Source: Bubalus kerabau | Taxonomy: Eukaryota; Chordata; Mammalia; Artiodactyla; Bovidae | Direction: 5' to 3' | Assembly (NCBI RefSeq): GCF_029407905.1 | Contig: NC_073628.1 | Location: forward strand, 43,669,501-43,733,500 | DNA: 64,000 bases | Shown here: positions 52,079 to 63,544 of the stretch, piece by piece | Layout of the letters: every line of letters starts with the position of its first letter | Position numbering within the stretch: position 1 is the stretch's first letter | Notes under the pieces: generated by a model | Told to the model about the DNA's origin: nothing | Databases searched by the model: none | Seen by the model: the letters and a program-made list of their open reading frames with translations, nothing else | Translations under genes and position numbers: made by a program

Positions 52079-52319
52079 CTGCTTGTTACTCTAAATGATA
52101 AGAGCAATAGTGATGATAATTATGGCTCTTGTCAGAAAGTGCACACCCTCTTGCTGGAGGCTGTTCACGTGGTGAACAGCCCTCTCTGTGTCTAAGAATT
52201 CTTCCCCAGAGCCTTCCAGATCCACAATTGGCAGAAACACAGAGCACTTGAGTAACTCACCCAGATTCACATAGCCAGGGCAGCAGAATAGTGTTCTAAG
52301 CCAGCTGTGTGAACTCCTG

Positions 52320-52529
52320 AAGTGAAAGTGTCAGTCACTCAGTCGTGTCCAACTCTTTGCGATGCTATGGACTGTAACCCACCAGGCTCCTCTGTCCATG
52401 GGATTCTCCAGGCAAGAATACTGGGGTGGGTTGCCATTCCCTTCTCCAGAGGATCTTCCTGACCCAGGGATTGAACCTGGGTCTCCTGCATCGCAGGCAG
52501 ATTCTTTACTACTGAGCCACCAGGGAAGG
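52320..52529 (-). repeat. Bov-tA SINE
   Basis: gtcactcagtcgtgtccaac to ctgagccaccagggaagg, low divergence. Confidence 0.93.
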
Positions 52530-53149
52530 ATCTAGTGGTTTCATGTGCCATGAAAAGCAAGAAGCAGTTACAGTAATACTTGAGAAACAGCCTTCAAGTC
52601 CATGGCAGGGACCCAGAAAGCCCTTGGAAGAAAAACAGAGCTAGGATTTCCCTTGCAACTTTGAAGACCGTCTAGCACTGAAGCTAACAGACTGAGTGCA
52701 CAGCGATTGTGTCCCATGGGAAGAAAACAAACCCCAGACACTGGCCGAGATGTCTGTGTGATCACTGCCTGGAAGACATCCAGCCCCACAGAGTAAACAG
52801 CAGCTTGGGTAAGTCCTTTTACCGTGAAAGACAATGAGTGCGTTGTCAACAGCAGAGGTCTCGCTCTCCAGACGGGCTCGGGCTTTGAGAGCTGATAGGG
52901 TTCACCCGTCTGCTGATCCCTGGCTGGACGGCTGAGGATATCAGCCTTGAGAAAGCTCCTGCAGTCTGACTGTATGGCCTTCATGAACTCATTCATCCGT
53001 CTCTTCATTAATGCCTTCACCAAGCAGACAATGACAGAGCTGTTGGCATGAAGTGTAGCAGTGCCTAAACTGGGGCCTCTTTGCGTGTTTGGAGGTGGAG
53101 GGTAGTCATTACAGAACCACTAAGAGTCAGATCTAGTCTGTGACTCTGA
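52530..53149. other. Intergenic, no recognised feature
   Basis: A 151-codon minus-strand frame covers much of this (52568-53023), but it has no recognisable domain. I treat it as chance. Confidence 0.4.
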
Positions 53150-53460
53150 AATAATAATAGGTACATTTTAATAGGAGCACACTGTTGCCAAGCATTTCAC
53201 TAATGATGGATATAGATATAGATCATTGCCTAATGGTATAATTAAATTCATATATATGTCACTATAAATCACTGCAAAATATATAAGCTAAATCTCTCGA
53301 CAATACTGTAAGTTATAAGCTATTATCTTCCCTGATTTATGAATGTGGAACTAAAAGCTTGCTCAGTGAGCCTAAGATAATTTTCCAAGGTCACATAACT
53401 GCAAAATAACAAAACTAAAATTTAAAAGCAGATCCATTTCACTTCAAAGCTCAGGGCTTA
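53150..53460 (-). repeat. MIR-type ancient SINE, diverged
   Basis: 'ataataataggtacatttta', 'tgccaagcatttcactaatg', 'ttccaaggtcacataactgc' fit the reversed MIR with A/T-rich expansion in the middle. Confidence 0.55.
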
Positions 53461-53469
53461 GCACTCTGC

Positions 53470-53690
53470 CTATGGGGCTCAGAGCAGGTATAAAGAGGGT
53501 TGAGAATATGAATTCTGGAGGAAAACTGCCTGGGTTTGGATGCCAGTTCTGTCCATTTTTAGAATGTAGGATTGTAGGCAAATTACCAAGCTCTCTGTAC
53601 CTCAGTTTCTTCATGGGTAAAATGAGGGCAACAGCAATGTTTGCCCCAGGAGCTTATTAGAAGATTGAAATGAGTTAGTAAGTGCAAGAT
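53470..53690 (+). repeat. MIR-type ancient SINE
   Basis: Well-preserved: 'aaaactgcctgggtttggat', 'gtacctcagtttcttcatgg', 'gtaaaatgagggcaacagc'. Confidence 0.8.
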
Positions 53691-53889
53691 GGCCTAAAAG
53701 TGCTATAGAAGTGTTTGCTCTGTATAGAGAACCCGGATCTAAACAGGAAACCTCAAAAGCTAAGCAGCGTAGAGACTGGAGCTAAAAGACAGGCATCAGA
53801 AGATGGGATGTGGACCACAGATGCTGGGCAGCTACATTCAGAGTGGGATGGCCAAGGCAAGTAGACACAGAGAGTCTCAGACTGGTTTT

Positions 53890-54092
53890 AAAGTGTCTTA
53901 GTCTCTCAGTTGTGTCCAACTCCTTGTGACCCAATGGACTGTAGCCTCCCAGGCTCTTCTGTCCATGGAATTCTCCAGGCAAGAAAACTGGAGTGGTTTG
54001 CATGCCCTCCTCCAAGGGATCTTCCTGACTCAGGGATTGAACCTGGGTCTCCTGCATTGCAGGCAGATTCTGAGCCACCAGGGAAGCCCTAA
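53890..54092 (-). repeat. Bov-tA SINE
   Basis: gtctctcagttgtgtccaac to gagccaccagggaagccc; about 14 bases are missing from the tRNA-like region (cagattctgagcc). Confidence 0.92.
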
Positions 54093-54119
54093 GTAAAAAA
54101 ACAGAAAAACTAAGGTCAC

Positions 54120-55713
54120 ATGAGTATATACAGTATGCTACTTCTGGTGTAAATCATAAAGGAAAATAAAACATACATGTATCTGCTTAAAAAAAAAACT
54201 CAGGAAAAAAGCACCCCAAATCTATATAAGATCCCCTTAAATCTGTTGCTGAACTCTAAGTTATGCATGGAGAGGGAGAAACTTCAAAGGTAGGGAAGGT
54301 TCAAATAGACTGGGACATTTGGTGAGGACAGAAAGTAAGGATGTGCTCAAAATAATAATAATAGGAGTAGACACAAGAATCACACTTTGCTCTCATTTAT
54401 TTGATCCTCAAATGTCAAAATCCGGGGCACTTTGAGGATCACAAGAACTAAGGACACTAAAGGCTCATAATTCACGGAAAGTAGGAATCCATGAGTTCAT
54501 GCTGATGTCAAATAGATAATAAACAAATCAATTAATAAACAAGGGAGAAAAGAGTGTTTTCTTACAGTGTAAGCTGAATGTCAACTGATCAATGCAGAAG
54601 GAGGAGTGAAGTTGGAAAAAAATCATCATTTTGCAAACACCATAGTATATTTCAAGAGATTCTAAATCTAGAATTAAAAGTTTCATGAGACCTGAAATAT
54701 TTGCCTGATTACAAAATGCCTCTCCACAGATTGCTAGTTAGTTCCAAGAGAAAAAATAATAATCACACGGTGGAGATGCTACACAATGCGACCAGGCCCA
54801 CAACATGCACCCCGCTGGTGCAGGACCACCAGGCAGTCTGTGCCCCCGTGGGACAGCAGGAGGAACACGTGACCTTGGAAAGTCAGCAGGAGATGCCTAA
54901 CCTGAACCTAAGCTTGAGAAAAACATAAGCAAATCCTAATCGAAAACCTTTCTGCAAAAATACCTAGACCATATTCTTTAAAAGGGCTTCCCTGGTGGCT
55001 CAGATGATAGTGTCTGCCTGGAATGCAAGAGACCCGGGTTCAATCCCTGGGTTGGGAAGAGCCCCTGGAGAAGAGAATGGCAATCCACTCCAGTATTCTT
55101 GCCTGGAAAATCCCATGGACGGAAGAGTTTGGTAGGCTACAGTCCATGGGGTTGCAAAGAGTCAGACACAACTGAGCGACTTCATACTCATACTATTCTT
55201 TAAAAACATTGATATCACAACAGACAAGAAGAGACTGAGGACTTTTCTTATATTAGAAGACACCAATGAGATGATTACATGCAATGCTATACCCTGGACT
55301 GGAGGGATAGAAACGCTATAAGTGACACTATTGGGATAACTGACATAGAGTATAAACTGTAGATTCGATTATATAAATGGGATGTAAACTGTAAAAAGGG
55401 TTGTATAAATGTTTCCTGAATCTGATAACTGCGCTGTACTTATATGAGGGAATATTGTTATTCTCAGGAGCAACACTGAAGACAACATATGCAGCAACTC
55501 TTCCAAATGGTTTGGAAAAAATAAAATGCGTGTGTGTGCATGAGTGTGTGTGTCGGGGGGTAGACAGATGAAGGAGGAAAGAAAGAACATTAAAATGTAG
55601 AAAAAGTTTTAAATTGATGACTCTGATTAAAGGATACGTGGGAGTTCTCTGTAGTATCCTTGCAAATTTTCTGTACATTTAAAATAGTCACAGAATAAAA
55701 AGTTTTAAAAAAG
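54120..55713 (+). mobile_element. Old L1 (L1M-type) 3' region, split by a SINE
   Basis: The pattern 'gtatatacagtatgctacttc', 'gactggagggatagaaacg', 'gtgggagttctctgtagtatcc', 'ttgcaaattttctgtaca' and the end 'cagaataaaaagttttaaaa' (in parts) corresponds to an ancient L1 3' UTR. Left boundary uncertain. It includes a GC-richer part near 54780-54900 that I cannot assign. Confidence 0.55.
54984..55193 (+). repeat. Bov-tA SINE with perfect 12-bp target-site duplication
   Basis: tattctttaaaa at 54972-54983 and 55194-55205 is exact. Full-length copy with ggttcaatccc in the B-box position. Confidence 0.97.
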
Positions 55714-55994
55714 CAGGGGCGGGCCCCTTGCCTCCAGAGCATGGTCTGCAGCGCAGCGCGCGCTCTTGAGGCCACTCCCCGTGGGTCAAGCCAGGACGGG
55801 GTCCTGTGACCACATCCTCACTTGGCTGTCTCCTCCCTGTCCCGCTCACTCCCTGCCTTTGCAGGAGCCTTCTGAAATGCATTGTGTGCACCCAGATTCC
55901 TGCCTAAGGCTCTGTTTCTAAGGATTTCATCCTAATAACCAGCTCTGACCAACTCTACCCCACCTTCATGCTTCATTGCCCTTACACCTGTGCC

Positions 55995-56700
55995 GAAAAA
56001 TAGCCCCTCGGCATGTCCATGTCCTAATTTCCGGAAGCTGTAATGTTAGCCTATATGGCAAAAGGGGCTTTACAGATGTGATTAAGTGAAGGGTTTCTAG
56101 TTTTCAGTGGACTATCTGTGTAGGGCTGATACAATGACAGGAGTCCTTAAAGTGAGGGAGGCAGGAAGTCAGGGGCTTCCCAGGTGGCAATAGTGGTAAA
56201 CATCCTGCCTGCCAATGCAATAGACTTAAGAGACAAGGGTTCGATTCCTGGGTTGGGAAGATCCCCTGGAGGAGGGCACAGCAACTCACTCCAGTATTCT
56301 TGCCTGGAGAATCCCATGGGCAGAGGAGTCTGTTGAGCTACATACAGTCCATAGCGTTGCAGAGTCAGACACGACTGCAGTGACTTAGCATACATGCACG
56401 CAGGAAGTCAGAAGGAGGCAAAGTGATGATAGAAGCAGGGATGGGGGTCATGTGCTTTGAAGATGGAGGGAGGGGCCAAAGCCCCTGGAAGCTGAAAAAA
56501 CAAGGAAACAGATTCTCCTCTCAAAGCCTCTGAAAGGAGCCAGCCTTCCTGACACCTTGACTTTACAGCCCAGTGAAACTTGACTGATTTCTGACTTCTG
56601 ACCTTAACCTCTAAAGCTCTAAGAGAACCCAGAAGAATGTTGTTTTAGGAGACAATTTTGTGATCATTTGTTATAGAAACCACAGGAAACACATGCTTGC
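55995..56700 (+). mobile_element. MaLR LTR (MLT1-type), split by a SINE
   Basis: 'gcatgtccatgtcctaattt', 'ggcaaaaggggctttacagatg' (in part), 'tgattaagtgaagg', 'gaaacagattctcctctc', 'ctgacaccttgactttac' and 'gttgttttaggagacaat' follow the ERVL-MaLR LTR consensus. No internal region is present. Confidence 0.75.
56173..56399 (+). repeat. Bov-tA SINE with perfect 12-bp target-site duplication
   Basis: gcaggaagtcag at 56161-56172 and 56400-56411 is exact. The SINE lies in the MaLR LTR. Confidence 0.97.
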
Positions 56701-56727
56701 CCTCCACCCTTCCTTTTTCTATTGCAC

Positions 56728-56937
56728 TTGGGCTTCCCTGGTGGCTCAGATGGTAAAGGATCTGCCTGCAATGCAGGAGACCTTGGTTCAATCCTTGGGT
56801 CGGGAAGATTCTTGAAGAAGGAAATGGCTACTCACTCCAGTAATCTTGCCTGGAGAATTTCATGGACCGAGGAGCCTGGCAAGCTGCAGTTGACGGGGTC
56901 AGAAAGAGTCAGACATGACGGAGCTACTATCATTCTC
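56728..56937 (+). repeat. Bov-tA SINE
   Basis: gggcttccctggtggctcag to gacatgacggagctactatc. Its 3' end is directly followed by a BOV-A2 in the opposite orientation. Confidence 0.93.
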
Positions 56938-56942
56938 ACCTT

Positions 56943-57220
56943 GCTGCTGCTGCTGCTGCGAAGTCGCTTCAGTCGTGTCCGACTCTGTGCGACCCCATAG
57001 ACGGCAGCCCATCAGGCTCCCCCGTCCCTGGGATTCTCCAGGCAAGAACACTGGAGTGGGTTGCCATTTCCCTCTCCAATGCATGAAAGTGAAAAGTGAA
57101 AGTGAAGTCGCTCAGTCGTGTCTGACTCTAGTGACCCCATGGACTGCAGCCTACCAGGCTCCTCCATCCATGGGATTTTCTAGGCCAAAGTACTGGAGTG
57201 GGGTGCCATTGCCTTCTCCA
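56943..57220 (-). repeat. BOV-A2 SINE with 12-bp target-site duplication
   Basis: cattctcacctt (56931-56942) and cattatcacctt (57221-57232) differ by one base. Full-length dimer with five CTG units at the left. Confidence 0.95.
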
Positions 57221-57239
57221 CATTATCACCTTACATTAT

Positions 57240-57400
57240 GCTATATCACTTGCTTGTTAAGATCTTTACTTTCTTGTCTTTCTCCTCCCACTGGAATATA
57301 AACTCACAATGGCAAAGATATGGGTCTGTTTTGTTCATAGCTCTATTCAAGTACCTAGACCAGCATCAAGAACATAGCGGGTGCTCAGCTAAATCTGGTG
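57240..57400 (+). repeat. L2 LINE 3' end
   Basis: 'ccactggaatataaactcac', 'ggcaaagatatgggtctgtt', 'catagcgggtgctcagctaa' fit the L2 3' terminus. Confidence 0.7.
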
Positions 57401-57783
57401 AATGTCGGTTATTCACGGCTTTCCCCATCACCCTCCTCTCTGTCTATCCAAATTTCTAGCCATCCTTCCAGGCTGGCTAAAACCGTGAGCTCCATGGAGT
57501 CTTCTCTGATCTCTTCTCTCCCTCTGAATTCCAAGAGCTTACAATCTGTTCTGTGTTATTCACTCAGCTCTACTGGCTGGAATGTGGTGTGAGCACAGAC
57601 TGCAACTGAACAGCAGGGTTCCAGACCCTGCTTCCATCACTTACTCGTAAGGGGACGTGAGCAGAGAGCAAATATGGGAGTTCAATAGTGCGTGGGGGGA
57701 TGTTCATAGCAGCGCTGTCTACAGCAGCCAAGACATGGAAGCAATCTAAGTGTCTATCGGCAGATGAATGCATATAGAAGATG

Positions 57784-57856
57784 TGGTGTGTATATATATG
57801 GTCTATATGTGATATATATACACATATATGTTTTATATGTATATATATATATATAC
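57784..57856. repeat. (TA)n-rich microsatellite in L1
   Basis: Imperfect TATA/TATG/CATA repeats of about 70 bases. Confidence 0.9.
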
Positions 57857-58069
57857 TAGTCATAAAAAGAATGAAATAACACCATTTGCTGCACAAGGTT
57901 GGACCTAAACATTATCACACTAAGTAAGTCAGACACAGAAAGACAAATACCATATGGTATCATTTATATATGGAACCTAAAATATGACACAAATGAACTT
58001 ATTTGAAAAACAGAATTAGACTCACAGACTTGGAAAACAAACTGACGGTTACCAAGGAGAATGGGAGTG

Positions 58070-58583
58070 TTACTCTTGCTCAGTTGCTCAGTCATGTCCA
58101 GCTCTTCGAGATCTCACGGACTGCAGCATGCCAGGCTTTCCTGTCCTTCACCATCTCCTAGAGTCCCCTCAAACTCATGTCCATTGAGTCGTTGATGCCA
58201 TCCAACGCCATCCAACCACCTCATCCTCTCTTGTCCCCTTCTCCTCCTGCCTTCAATCTTTGCCAGTATTGGGGTCTTTTCTAAAGAGCCGGCTCTTCGT
58301 GTGAGGTGGGCAAAGTATTTGAGCTTTAGTATCAGCCCTTCCAATGAATATTCAGGGTTGATTTCTCTTAGAATTGATTGGTTGGATCTCCTTGCAGTCC
58401 AAGGGACTCTCAAGGGTCTTCTCCAACACCACAAAGTATCAATTTGAAAGCATCAAACTTCAGCGCTCAGCCTTTTTTATTGTCCAACTCTCACATCTGT
58501 ACATGACTACTGGAAAAACCATAGCTTTGACTAGATGGACCATTGTTGGCAAAGTAATGGGTCTGCTTTTTAATGTACTGTCT
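58070..58583 (-). mobile_element. BovB copy 1 of the nest, reverse 3' end
   Basis: Starts with the degraded 3' terminus (ttgctcagtcatgtccagct) and follows the BovB C-terminal region in reverse to tttttaatgtactgtc, where copy 2 begins. It has more substitutions than copy 2, so it appears older. Confidence 0.85.
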
Positions 58584-59222
58584 CAGTTCAGTTCAGTCGC
58601 TCAGTCGTGTCCGACTCTTTGCAAACCCATGGATTGCAGCACACCAGGCTTCCCTGTCTATCACCAGCTTCTGGAGCTTATTCATGTCCATTGAATCGGT
58701 GATGCCATCCAACCATCTCATCTTCTGTTGTTCCCTTCTCCTCCTGCCTTCAGTCTTTCCCAGCATCAGGGTCTTTTCCAAGGAGTTGGTTCTTTGCATC
58801 AGGTGGCCAAAGTATTGGAGTTTCAGCTTCAGCATCAGTCCTTCTAATGAATATTCAGGACTGATTTCCTTTAGGATGGACTGGTTGGATCTCCTTGCAG
58901 TCCAAGGGACTCTCAAGAGTCTTCTCCAACACCAAAGTTCAAAAGCAACAATTCTTCGGCACTCACCTTTCTTTATGGTCCAACTCTCGCGTCCATACAT
59001 GACTACTGGAAAGACCATAGCTTTGACTAAAATGACCTTTGTTGGCAAAGTAACATCTCTGCTTTTTAATATGCTGTCTAGATTGGTCATAGCTTTTCTT
59101 CCAAGGGGCAAGTGTCTTTTAATTTCATGGCTGCAATCACCATCTGCAGTCATTTTGGAGCCCCTCAAAATAAAGTCTGTCACTGTTTCCATGGTTTCCC
59201 CCATCTATTTGCCATGAAGTGA
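58584..59222 (-). mobile_element. BovB copy 2 of the nest, reverse, 3' part
   Basis: Starts at a second 3' terminus (tcagttcagttcagtcgctc). The C-terminal coding region is open in reverse over 58593-59204 (203 codons, with the conserved ESWTIKKGECRR and RRLLRVPWTARRSNQ patterns). It stops at gccatgaagtg, and its continuation (atgggaccagatgcc) is found at 61398 after copy 3. Confidence 0.9.
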
Positions 59223-61397
59223 AAAACAAGACCGGGAGCTGACTGTGGCTCAGATCATGAGCTCCTTTTTGCAAAATTCAGACTTAAATTGAAGAAAGTA
59301 GGGAAAACCACTAGACCATTCAGGTATGACCTAAATCAAATCCCTTATGATTATACAGTGGAAGTGAGAAATAGATTCAAGGGATTAGATCTGATAGACA
59401 GAGTGCCTAAAGAACTATGGACAGATTGTTCATGACATTGTACAGGAGGCAGTAATCAAGACCACCCCCAAGAAAAAGAAAAAGAAAAAGAAATGCAAAA
59501 AGGCAAAATGGTTGCCTGAGGAGGCCTTACAAATAGCTGAGAAAAGAAGAGAAGTGAAAGGCAAAGGAGAAAAGGAAAAATATACCTATTTGAATGCAGA
59601 GTTCCAAAGAATAGCAAAGAGAGATAAGAAAGCCTTCCTCAGTGATCAGTGTAAAGAAATAGAGGAAAACAATAGAATGGGAAAGACTAGAGATCTCTTC
59701 AAGAAAATTAGAAATACCAAGGGAACATTTCATGCAAAGATGGACACAATAAAGGACAGAAATGATATGGACCTAATAGAAGCAGAAGATATTAAGAAGA
59801 GGTGACGAGAATACACAGAAGAACTATACAAAAAAGATCTTCATGACCCAGATAATCACGATGGTGTGATCACTCACCTAGAGCCAGACATCCTGGAATG
59901 TGAAGTCAAGCGGGCCTTAGGAAGCATCACTATCAACAAAGCTAGTGGAGGTGATGGAATTCCAGTTGAGCTATTTCAAATCCTGAAAGATGATGTTGTG
60001 AAAGTGCTGCACTCAATATGCCAGCAAATTTGGAAAACTCAGCAGTGGCCACAGAACCGGAAAAGGTCAGTTTTCATTCCAATCCCAATGAAGGGCAATG
60101 CCAAAGAATGTTCAGACTACCACAAAATTGAATTCATCTCACACACTAGCAAGGTAATACTCAAAATTCTCCAAGCCAGGCTTCAACAGTACTTGAACCA
60201 TGAACTTCCAGATGTTCAAGCTGGATTTAGAAAAGGCAGAGGAACCAGAGATCAAATTGCCAACATCTGTAGGATCATCAAAAAAGCAAGAGAGTTCCAG
60301 AAAAACATCTACTTCTGCTTTATTGACTACGCCAAAGCCTTTGACTGTGTGGATCACAACAAACTGGAAAATTCTGAAAGAGATGGGAATACCAGACCAC
60401 CTGACCTGCCTCCTGAGAAATCTGTATGCAGATCAGGAAGCAACAGCTAGAACTGGACATGGAACAACAGACTGGTTTCAAATCGGGAAAGGAGTTCATC
60501 AAGGCTGTATATTGTCACCGTGCTTATTTAACTTACATGCAGAGTACATCATGAGAAATGCCAGGCTGGATGAAGCACAAGCTGGAATCAAGATTGCTGG
60601 GAGAAATATCAATAACCTCAGATATGCAGATGACACCAGCCTTATGGCAGAAAGTGAAGAAGAACTAAAGAGCCTCTTGATGAAAGTGAAAGAGGAGAGT
60701 TAAAAAGTTGGCTTAAAGCTCAACATTCAGAAAACTAAGATCATGGCATCTGGTCCCATCACTTCACGGCAAATAGATGGGGAAACCATGGAAACAGTGA
60801 CAGACTTTATTTTTCTGGGCTCCAAAATGACTGCAGATGGTGACTGCAGCCATGAAATTAAAAGGCACTTGCCCCTTGGAAGAAAAGCTATGACCAATCT
60901 AGACAGCATATTAAAAAGCAGAGACATTACTTTGCCAACAAAGGTCCTTCTAGTAAAAGCTATGGTCTTTCCAGTACTCATGTATGGATGTGAGAGTTGA
61001 ACTATAAAGAAAGCTGAGCAGTGAAGAACTGATGCTTTTGAACTGTGGTGTTGGAGAAGACTCTTGAGAGTCCCTTGGACAGCAGGGAGATCCAACCAGT
61101 CCATCCAAAGGAAATCAGTCCTGAATATTCATTGGAAGGACTGATGCTAAAGCTGAAACTCCAATACTTTGACCACCTGATGCAAAGAATTGACTCCTTG
61201 GAAAAGACCCTGATGCTGGGAAAGATTGAAGGCATGAGGAGAAGGGGATGACAGAGGATGAGATGGTTGGATGGCATCACTGATTGATGGACATAAGTAA
61301 GCTCTGGGAGTTGGTGATGAATAGGGAAGCCTGGCAGGCTGTAGTCCATGGGGTTGCAAAGTCAGACACGACTGAAAGACTGAACTGAACTGAACAG
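59223..61397 (+). mobile_element. BovB copy 3 of the nest, forward, 5'-truncated
   Basis: About 2.2 kb in forward orientation, from aaaacaagaccgggagctga to gactgaactgaactgaac, inserted in copy 2. It starts before the reverse transcriptase region and runs to the 3' terminus. It is about the same length as the 2981-5028 copy and starts about 160 bases further upstream in the element. Confidence 0.92.
59512..61000 (+). pseudogene. BovB reverse transcriptase gene remnant, frameshifted
   Basis: Coding pieces in three frames: 59512-59805 (pre-RT region, ends at TGA replacing Trp in KKRW), 59866-60450 (RT fingers and motif A, FIDYAKAFD), 60200-60703 in another frame (motif B region GVHQGCILSP and motif C as RYADDTSLMA), and 60743-61000 (C-terminal region, ends at a stop replacing Trp in ESW). 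The shift near 60365 is a deletion in NKLWKILKEMG. The catalytic motifs survive, but the protein cannot be made as one chain. Confidence 0.9.
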
Positions 61398-61653
61398 ATG
61401 GGACCAGATGCCATGATCTTCGTTTTTTGAATGTTGAGTTTTAAGCCAAATTTTTCACTCTCCTCTTTCATCTTCATCAAGAGGTTCTTTAATTCCTGTT
61501 TGCTCTGCCATAAGCATGGTGTCATATGCGTATCTGAGGTTATTGATATTTCTCCCTGCAATCTTGATTCCAACTTGTGCCTCATCCAGTCTGGCATTCT
61601 GCACGATGTACTCTGCATATAAGTTAAATAAGTACAGTGACATCAACATTTTA
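61398..61653 (-). mobile_element. BovB copy 2, continuation
   Basis: Resumes at atgggaccagatgccatgat and proceeds in reverse through the thumb and palm region (ctgcatataagttaaataag) to about 61653. It includes a small deletion near 61500. Confidence 0.88.
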
Positions 61654-61690
61654 GGAATCAGTAAACTAAAATGCACTGGAATGGGTGAAT
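61654..61690 (+). mobile_element. 37-base BovB scrap in forward orientation at the nest border
   Basis: gaatcagtaaactaaaatgc followed by actggaatgggtgaat matches, as I recall it, a BovB segment far upstream (endonuclease region) in forward orientation. It joins directly to the L1 at the gaatgggagtg duplication. Confidence 0.5.
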
Positions 61691-61925
61691 GGGAGTGGGG
61701 GAGGGACAAATTAGGAGCTTGGGATTAGCAGATGCACACTGTTAGAAATAAAATAAACCACAAGGTCCTACTGTATAGCATAGATAACTATATTCAAAAT
61801 CCTATAATAAACCATAATGGAAAATAATATGAAAAAGAATATGTATATAACTGAATCACCTTGCTGCACAGCAGAAACTAATACAACATTGTAAATCAAC
61901 TACACTTCTATTTTAAAATAAGTTA

Positions 61926-62394
61926 AAAAAATAGATCCTGGAGTAACAAGCCTGGGACATAGTGGATATCCAACAAATGTTGATCCCTATGATAGCACCC
62001 AATAAGTGTTGCTAAGAGTATAATTTCTGCCTTGTGACATCTCTTTTTGTGCTTTTAAACTCTTTTCTTTTTCTGTAACCCTTTCTTCCCTAGGTCAGGA
62101 GCTTCCAGAGGTAAGAATCTTGGCTTCAAACATCCTGGTAGGCCCCCCCCCACCCCAGCACCCAGCAGGATACAGGAAATGCACCAGCCACTCATTAGAA
62201 CCCAATGGCAGGCTTCCTGCTGAGTTGGCCTGGAGTCTGGGTGGGGAACCAGGAAGGAGAAAGGATCTGGGTAACTCAGCCCCACAGGCCTCCGACCAGG
62301 GACACCTAGGGAACCTGGAATACTGGAGAGGACAGGGACATTTCCTGTAGGCAGAATCCCAACTTTCAGAATTTAGCGTCTCCTGCGCGTGTTC
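61926..62394. other. Intergenic, no recognised feature
   Basis: Contains a C-rich tract near 62146-62156. Open frames have no recognisable domain. Confidence 0.4.
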
Positions 62395-62597
62395 GTGCCT
62401 GCTCAGTCACGTCCTACTCTTTGTGACCCCACAGACTATAGCCCACCAGGCTCCTCTGTCCACGGGGTTTTCCAGGCAAGGATACTGGAATGGGTTGCCA
62501 TTTCCTCCTCCAGGGGATCTTCTCACCCCAGGCATCAAACCTGCATCTCCTGCGTAAGCAGGATTGTTTACACCTTGAGCCACCTGGGAAGCCCCTA
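62395..62597 (-). repeat. Bov-tA SINE
   Basis: gctcagtcacgtcctactct to ttgagccacctgggaagccc, moderately diverged. Confidence 0.92.
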
Positions 62598-62989
62598 GCA
62601 CATCCCAGAACAGTTCAAATGCCTACAACACTGAGTCCTTTCTCTCTTGATTTCCCACTTACCAAATTTTCCTAGGCCTATTTTCTCTTTACAAAATCCC
62701 CTCGTAAACTTTAAATACTTCAGAAATCCCCCTCAAATATTTTTAAAATTTTGACTTCCTAATGATTAACATAAAAAGAAGAAAGACAAAGCCACCAGCT
62801 GTGGCAGAAGAATTAAAATCCAAGTTCAATTCTGGATCACAGAGCAAAGCTTGCTCTGTAATTTGCATCACAGTGTCTGACACCAAGGAATCACGTGCTT
62901 TCCACATACCTGCCTGCACGTTAAACCCAAGGTCACTTTGGAGTGCTTGTCCATGACTCATGTTTAAAATGTATAATCATAATATTATA
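62598..62989. other. Intergenic, no recognised feature
   Basis: About 390 bases, A/T-rich, nothing recognised. Confidence 0.4.
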
Positions 62990-63270
62990 GCTATCGTTTA
63001 GGGGGAACTGACTCAGTACCTGATAGCGTGTTGTGTATGTTGCATAAATCATCTCAACAGCTCCATGAGTTGTATGTTCCTAACCTCACTTTGCAGATGA
63101 GATAACCAAGGCTAAGACATTTAAAAACTGTCCTGACTGTAGTCATTATGCATGCTGCACAGCCCGTAATGGTGATTCTTTTAGTTGGAAAGTTCCTGGT
63201 CTGACACGGGAGCTGGGAAAGGTGAAAACCGGGTGAGTGGCAGAGCCAGGGCTGGGAATCAGGCAGCTGC
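62990..63270 (-). repeat. MIR-type ancient SINE
   Basis: 'gttgcataaatcatctcaac', 'ctttgcagatgagataacca' and, after a small insertion, 'gtggcagagccagggctggg' fit the reversed MIR. Confidence 0.65.
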
Positions 63271-63544
63271 AACAGGCTCCCTCCTCGATGGAGCAGTGGG
63301 GTCACAGGAGGGAGCCCGGCTCCTACCACGGGGAGTTCCTGCAAACCGAGCTGCAGAGGAGCTGATCGTGACCCAGAGAGAGAGCCACGCAGCTGTCTGA
63401 GAAGCCTGGCAGGTGCTGTCACCATTTCTGGTCGAGGCCTTCAGTCTGTCCAGGGCCTCCTCTAATGATCACCAGCTCTCACTGTGGCTCCTGCCCGGCA
63501 GTGACCCTCAAGCCCCCTCCTGTCATCTGACAATTTGTGATATT

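Larger units (their letters stand above)
57696..61925 (+). mobile_element. L1 3' end, split by a 3.6-kb BovB nest
   Basis: Left part 57696-58069 ('ggatgttcatagcagcgctg', 'gaatgaaataacaccatttgc' in part, 'gacggttaccaaggagaatg'). Right part 61687-61925 ('gagggacaaattaggagctt', 'gaatcaccttgctgcacagc', 'acaacattgtaaatcaacta'). The halves meet exactly at gaatgggagtg, which is present on both sides of the insert (58059-58069 and 61687-61697). Confidence 0.88.

Noticed and set aside
52568..53023. 151-codon minus-strand frame
   Set aside because: No recognisable domain, no splice or promoter context; likely chance, although in non-repetitive sequence.
58573..59217. 214-codon plus-strand frame
   Set aside because: It is antisense to the BovB C-terminal region, which is open in reverse.
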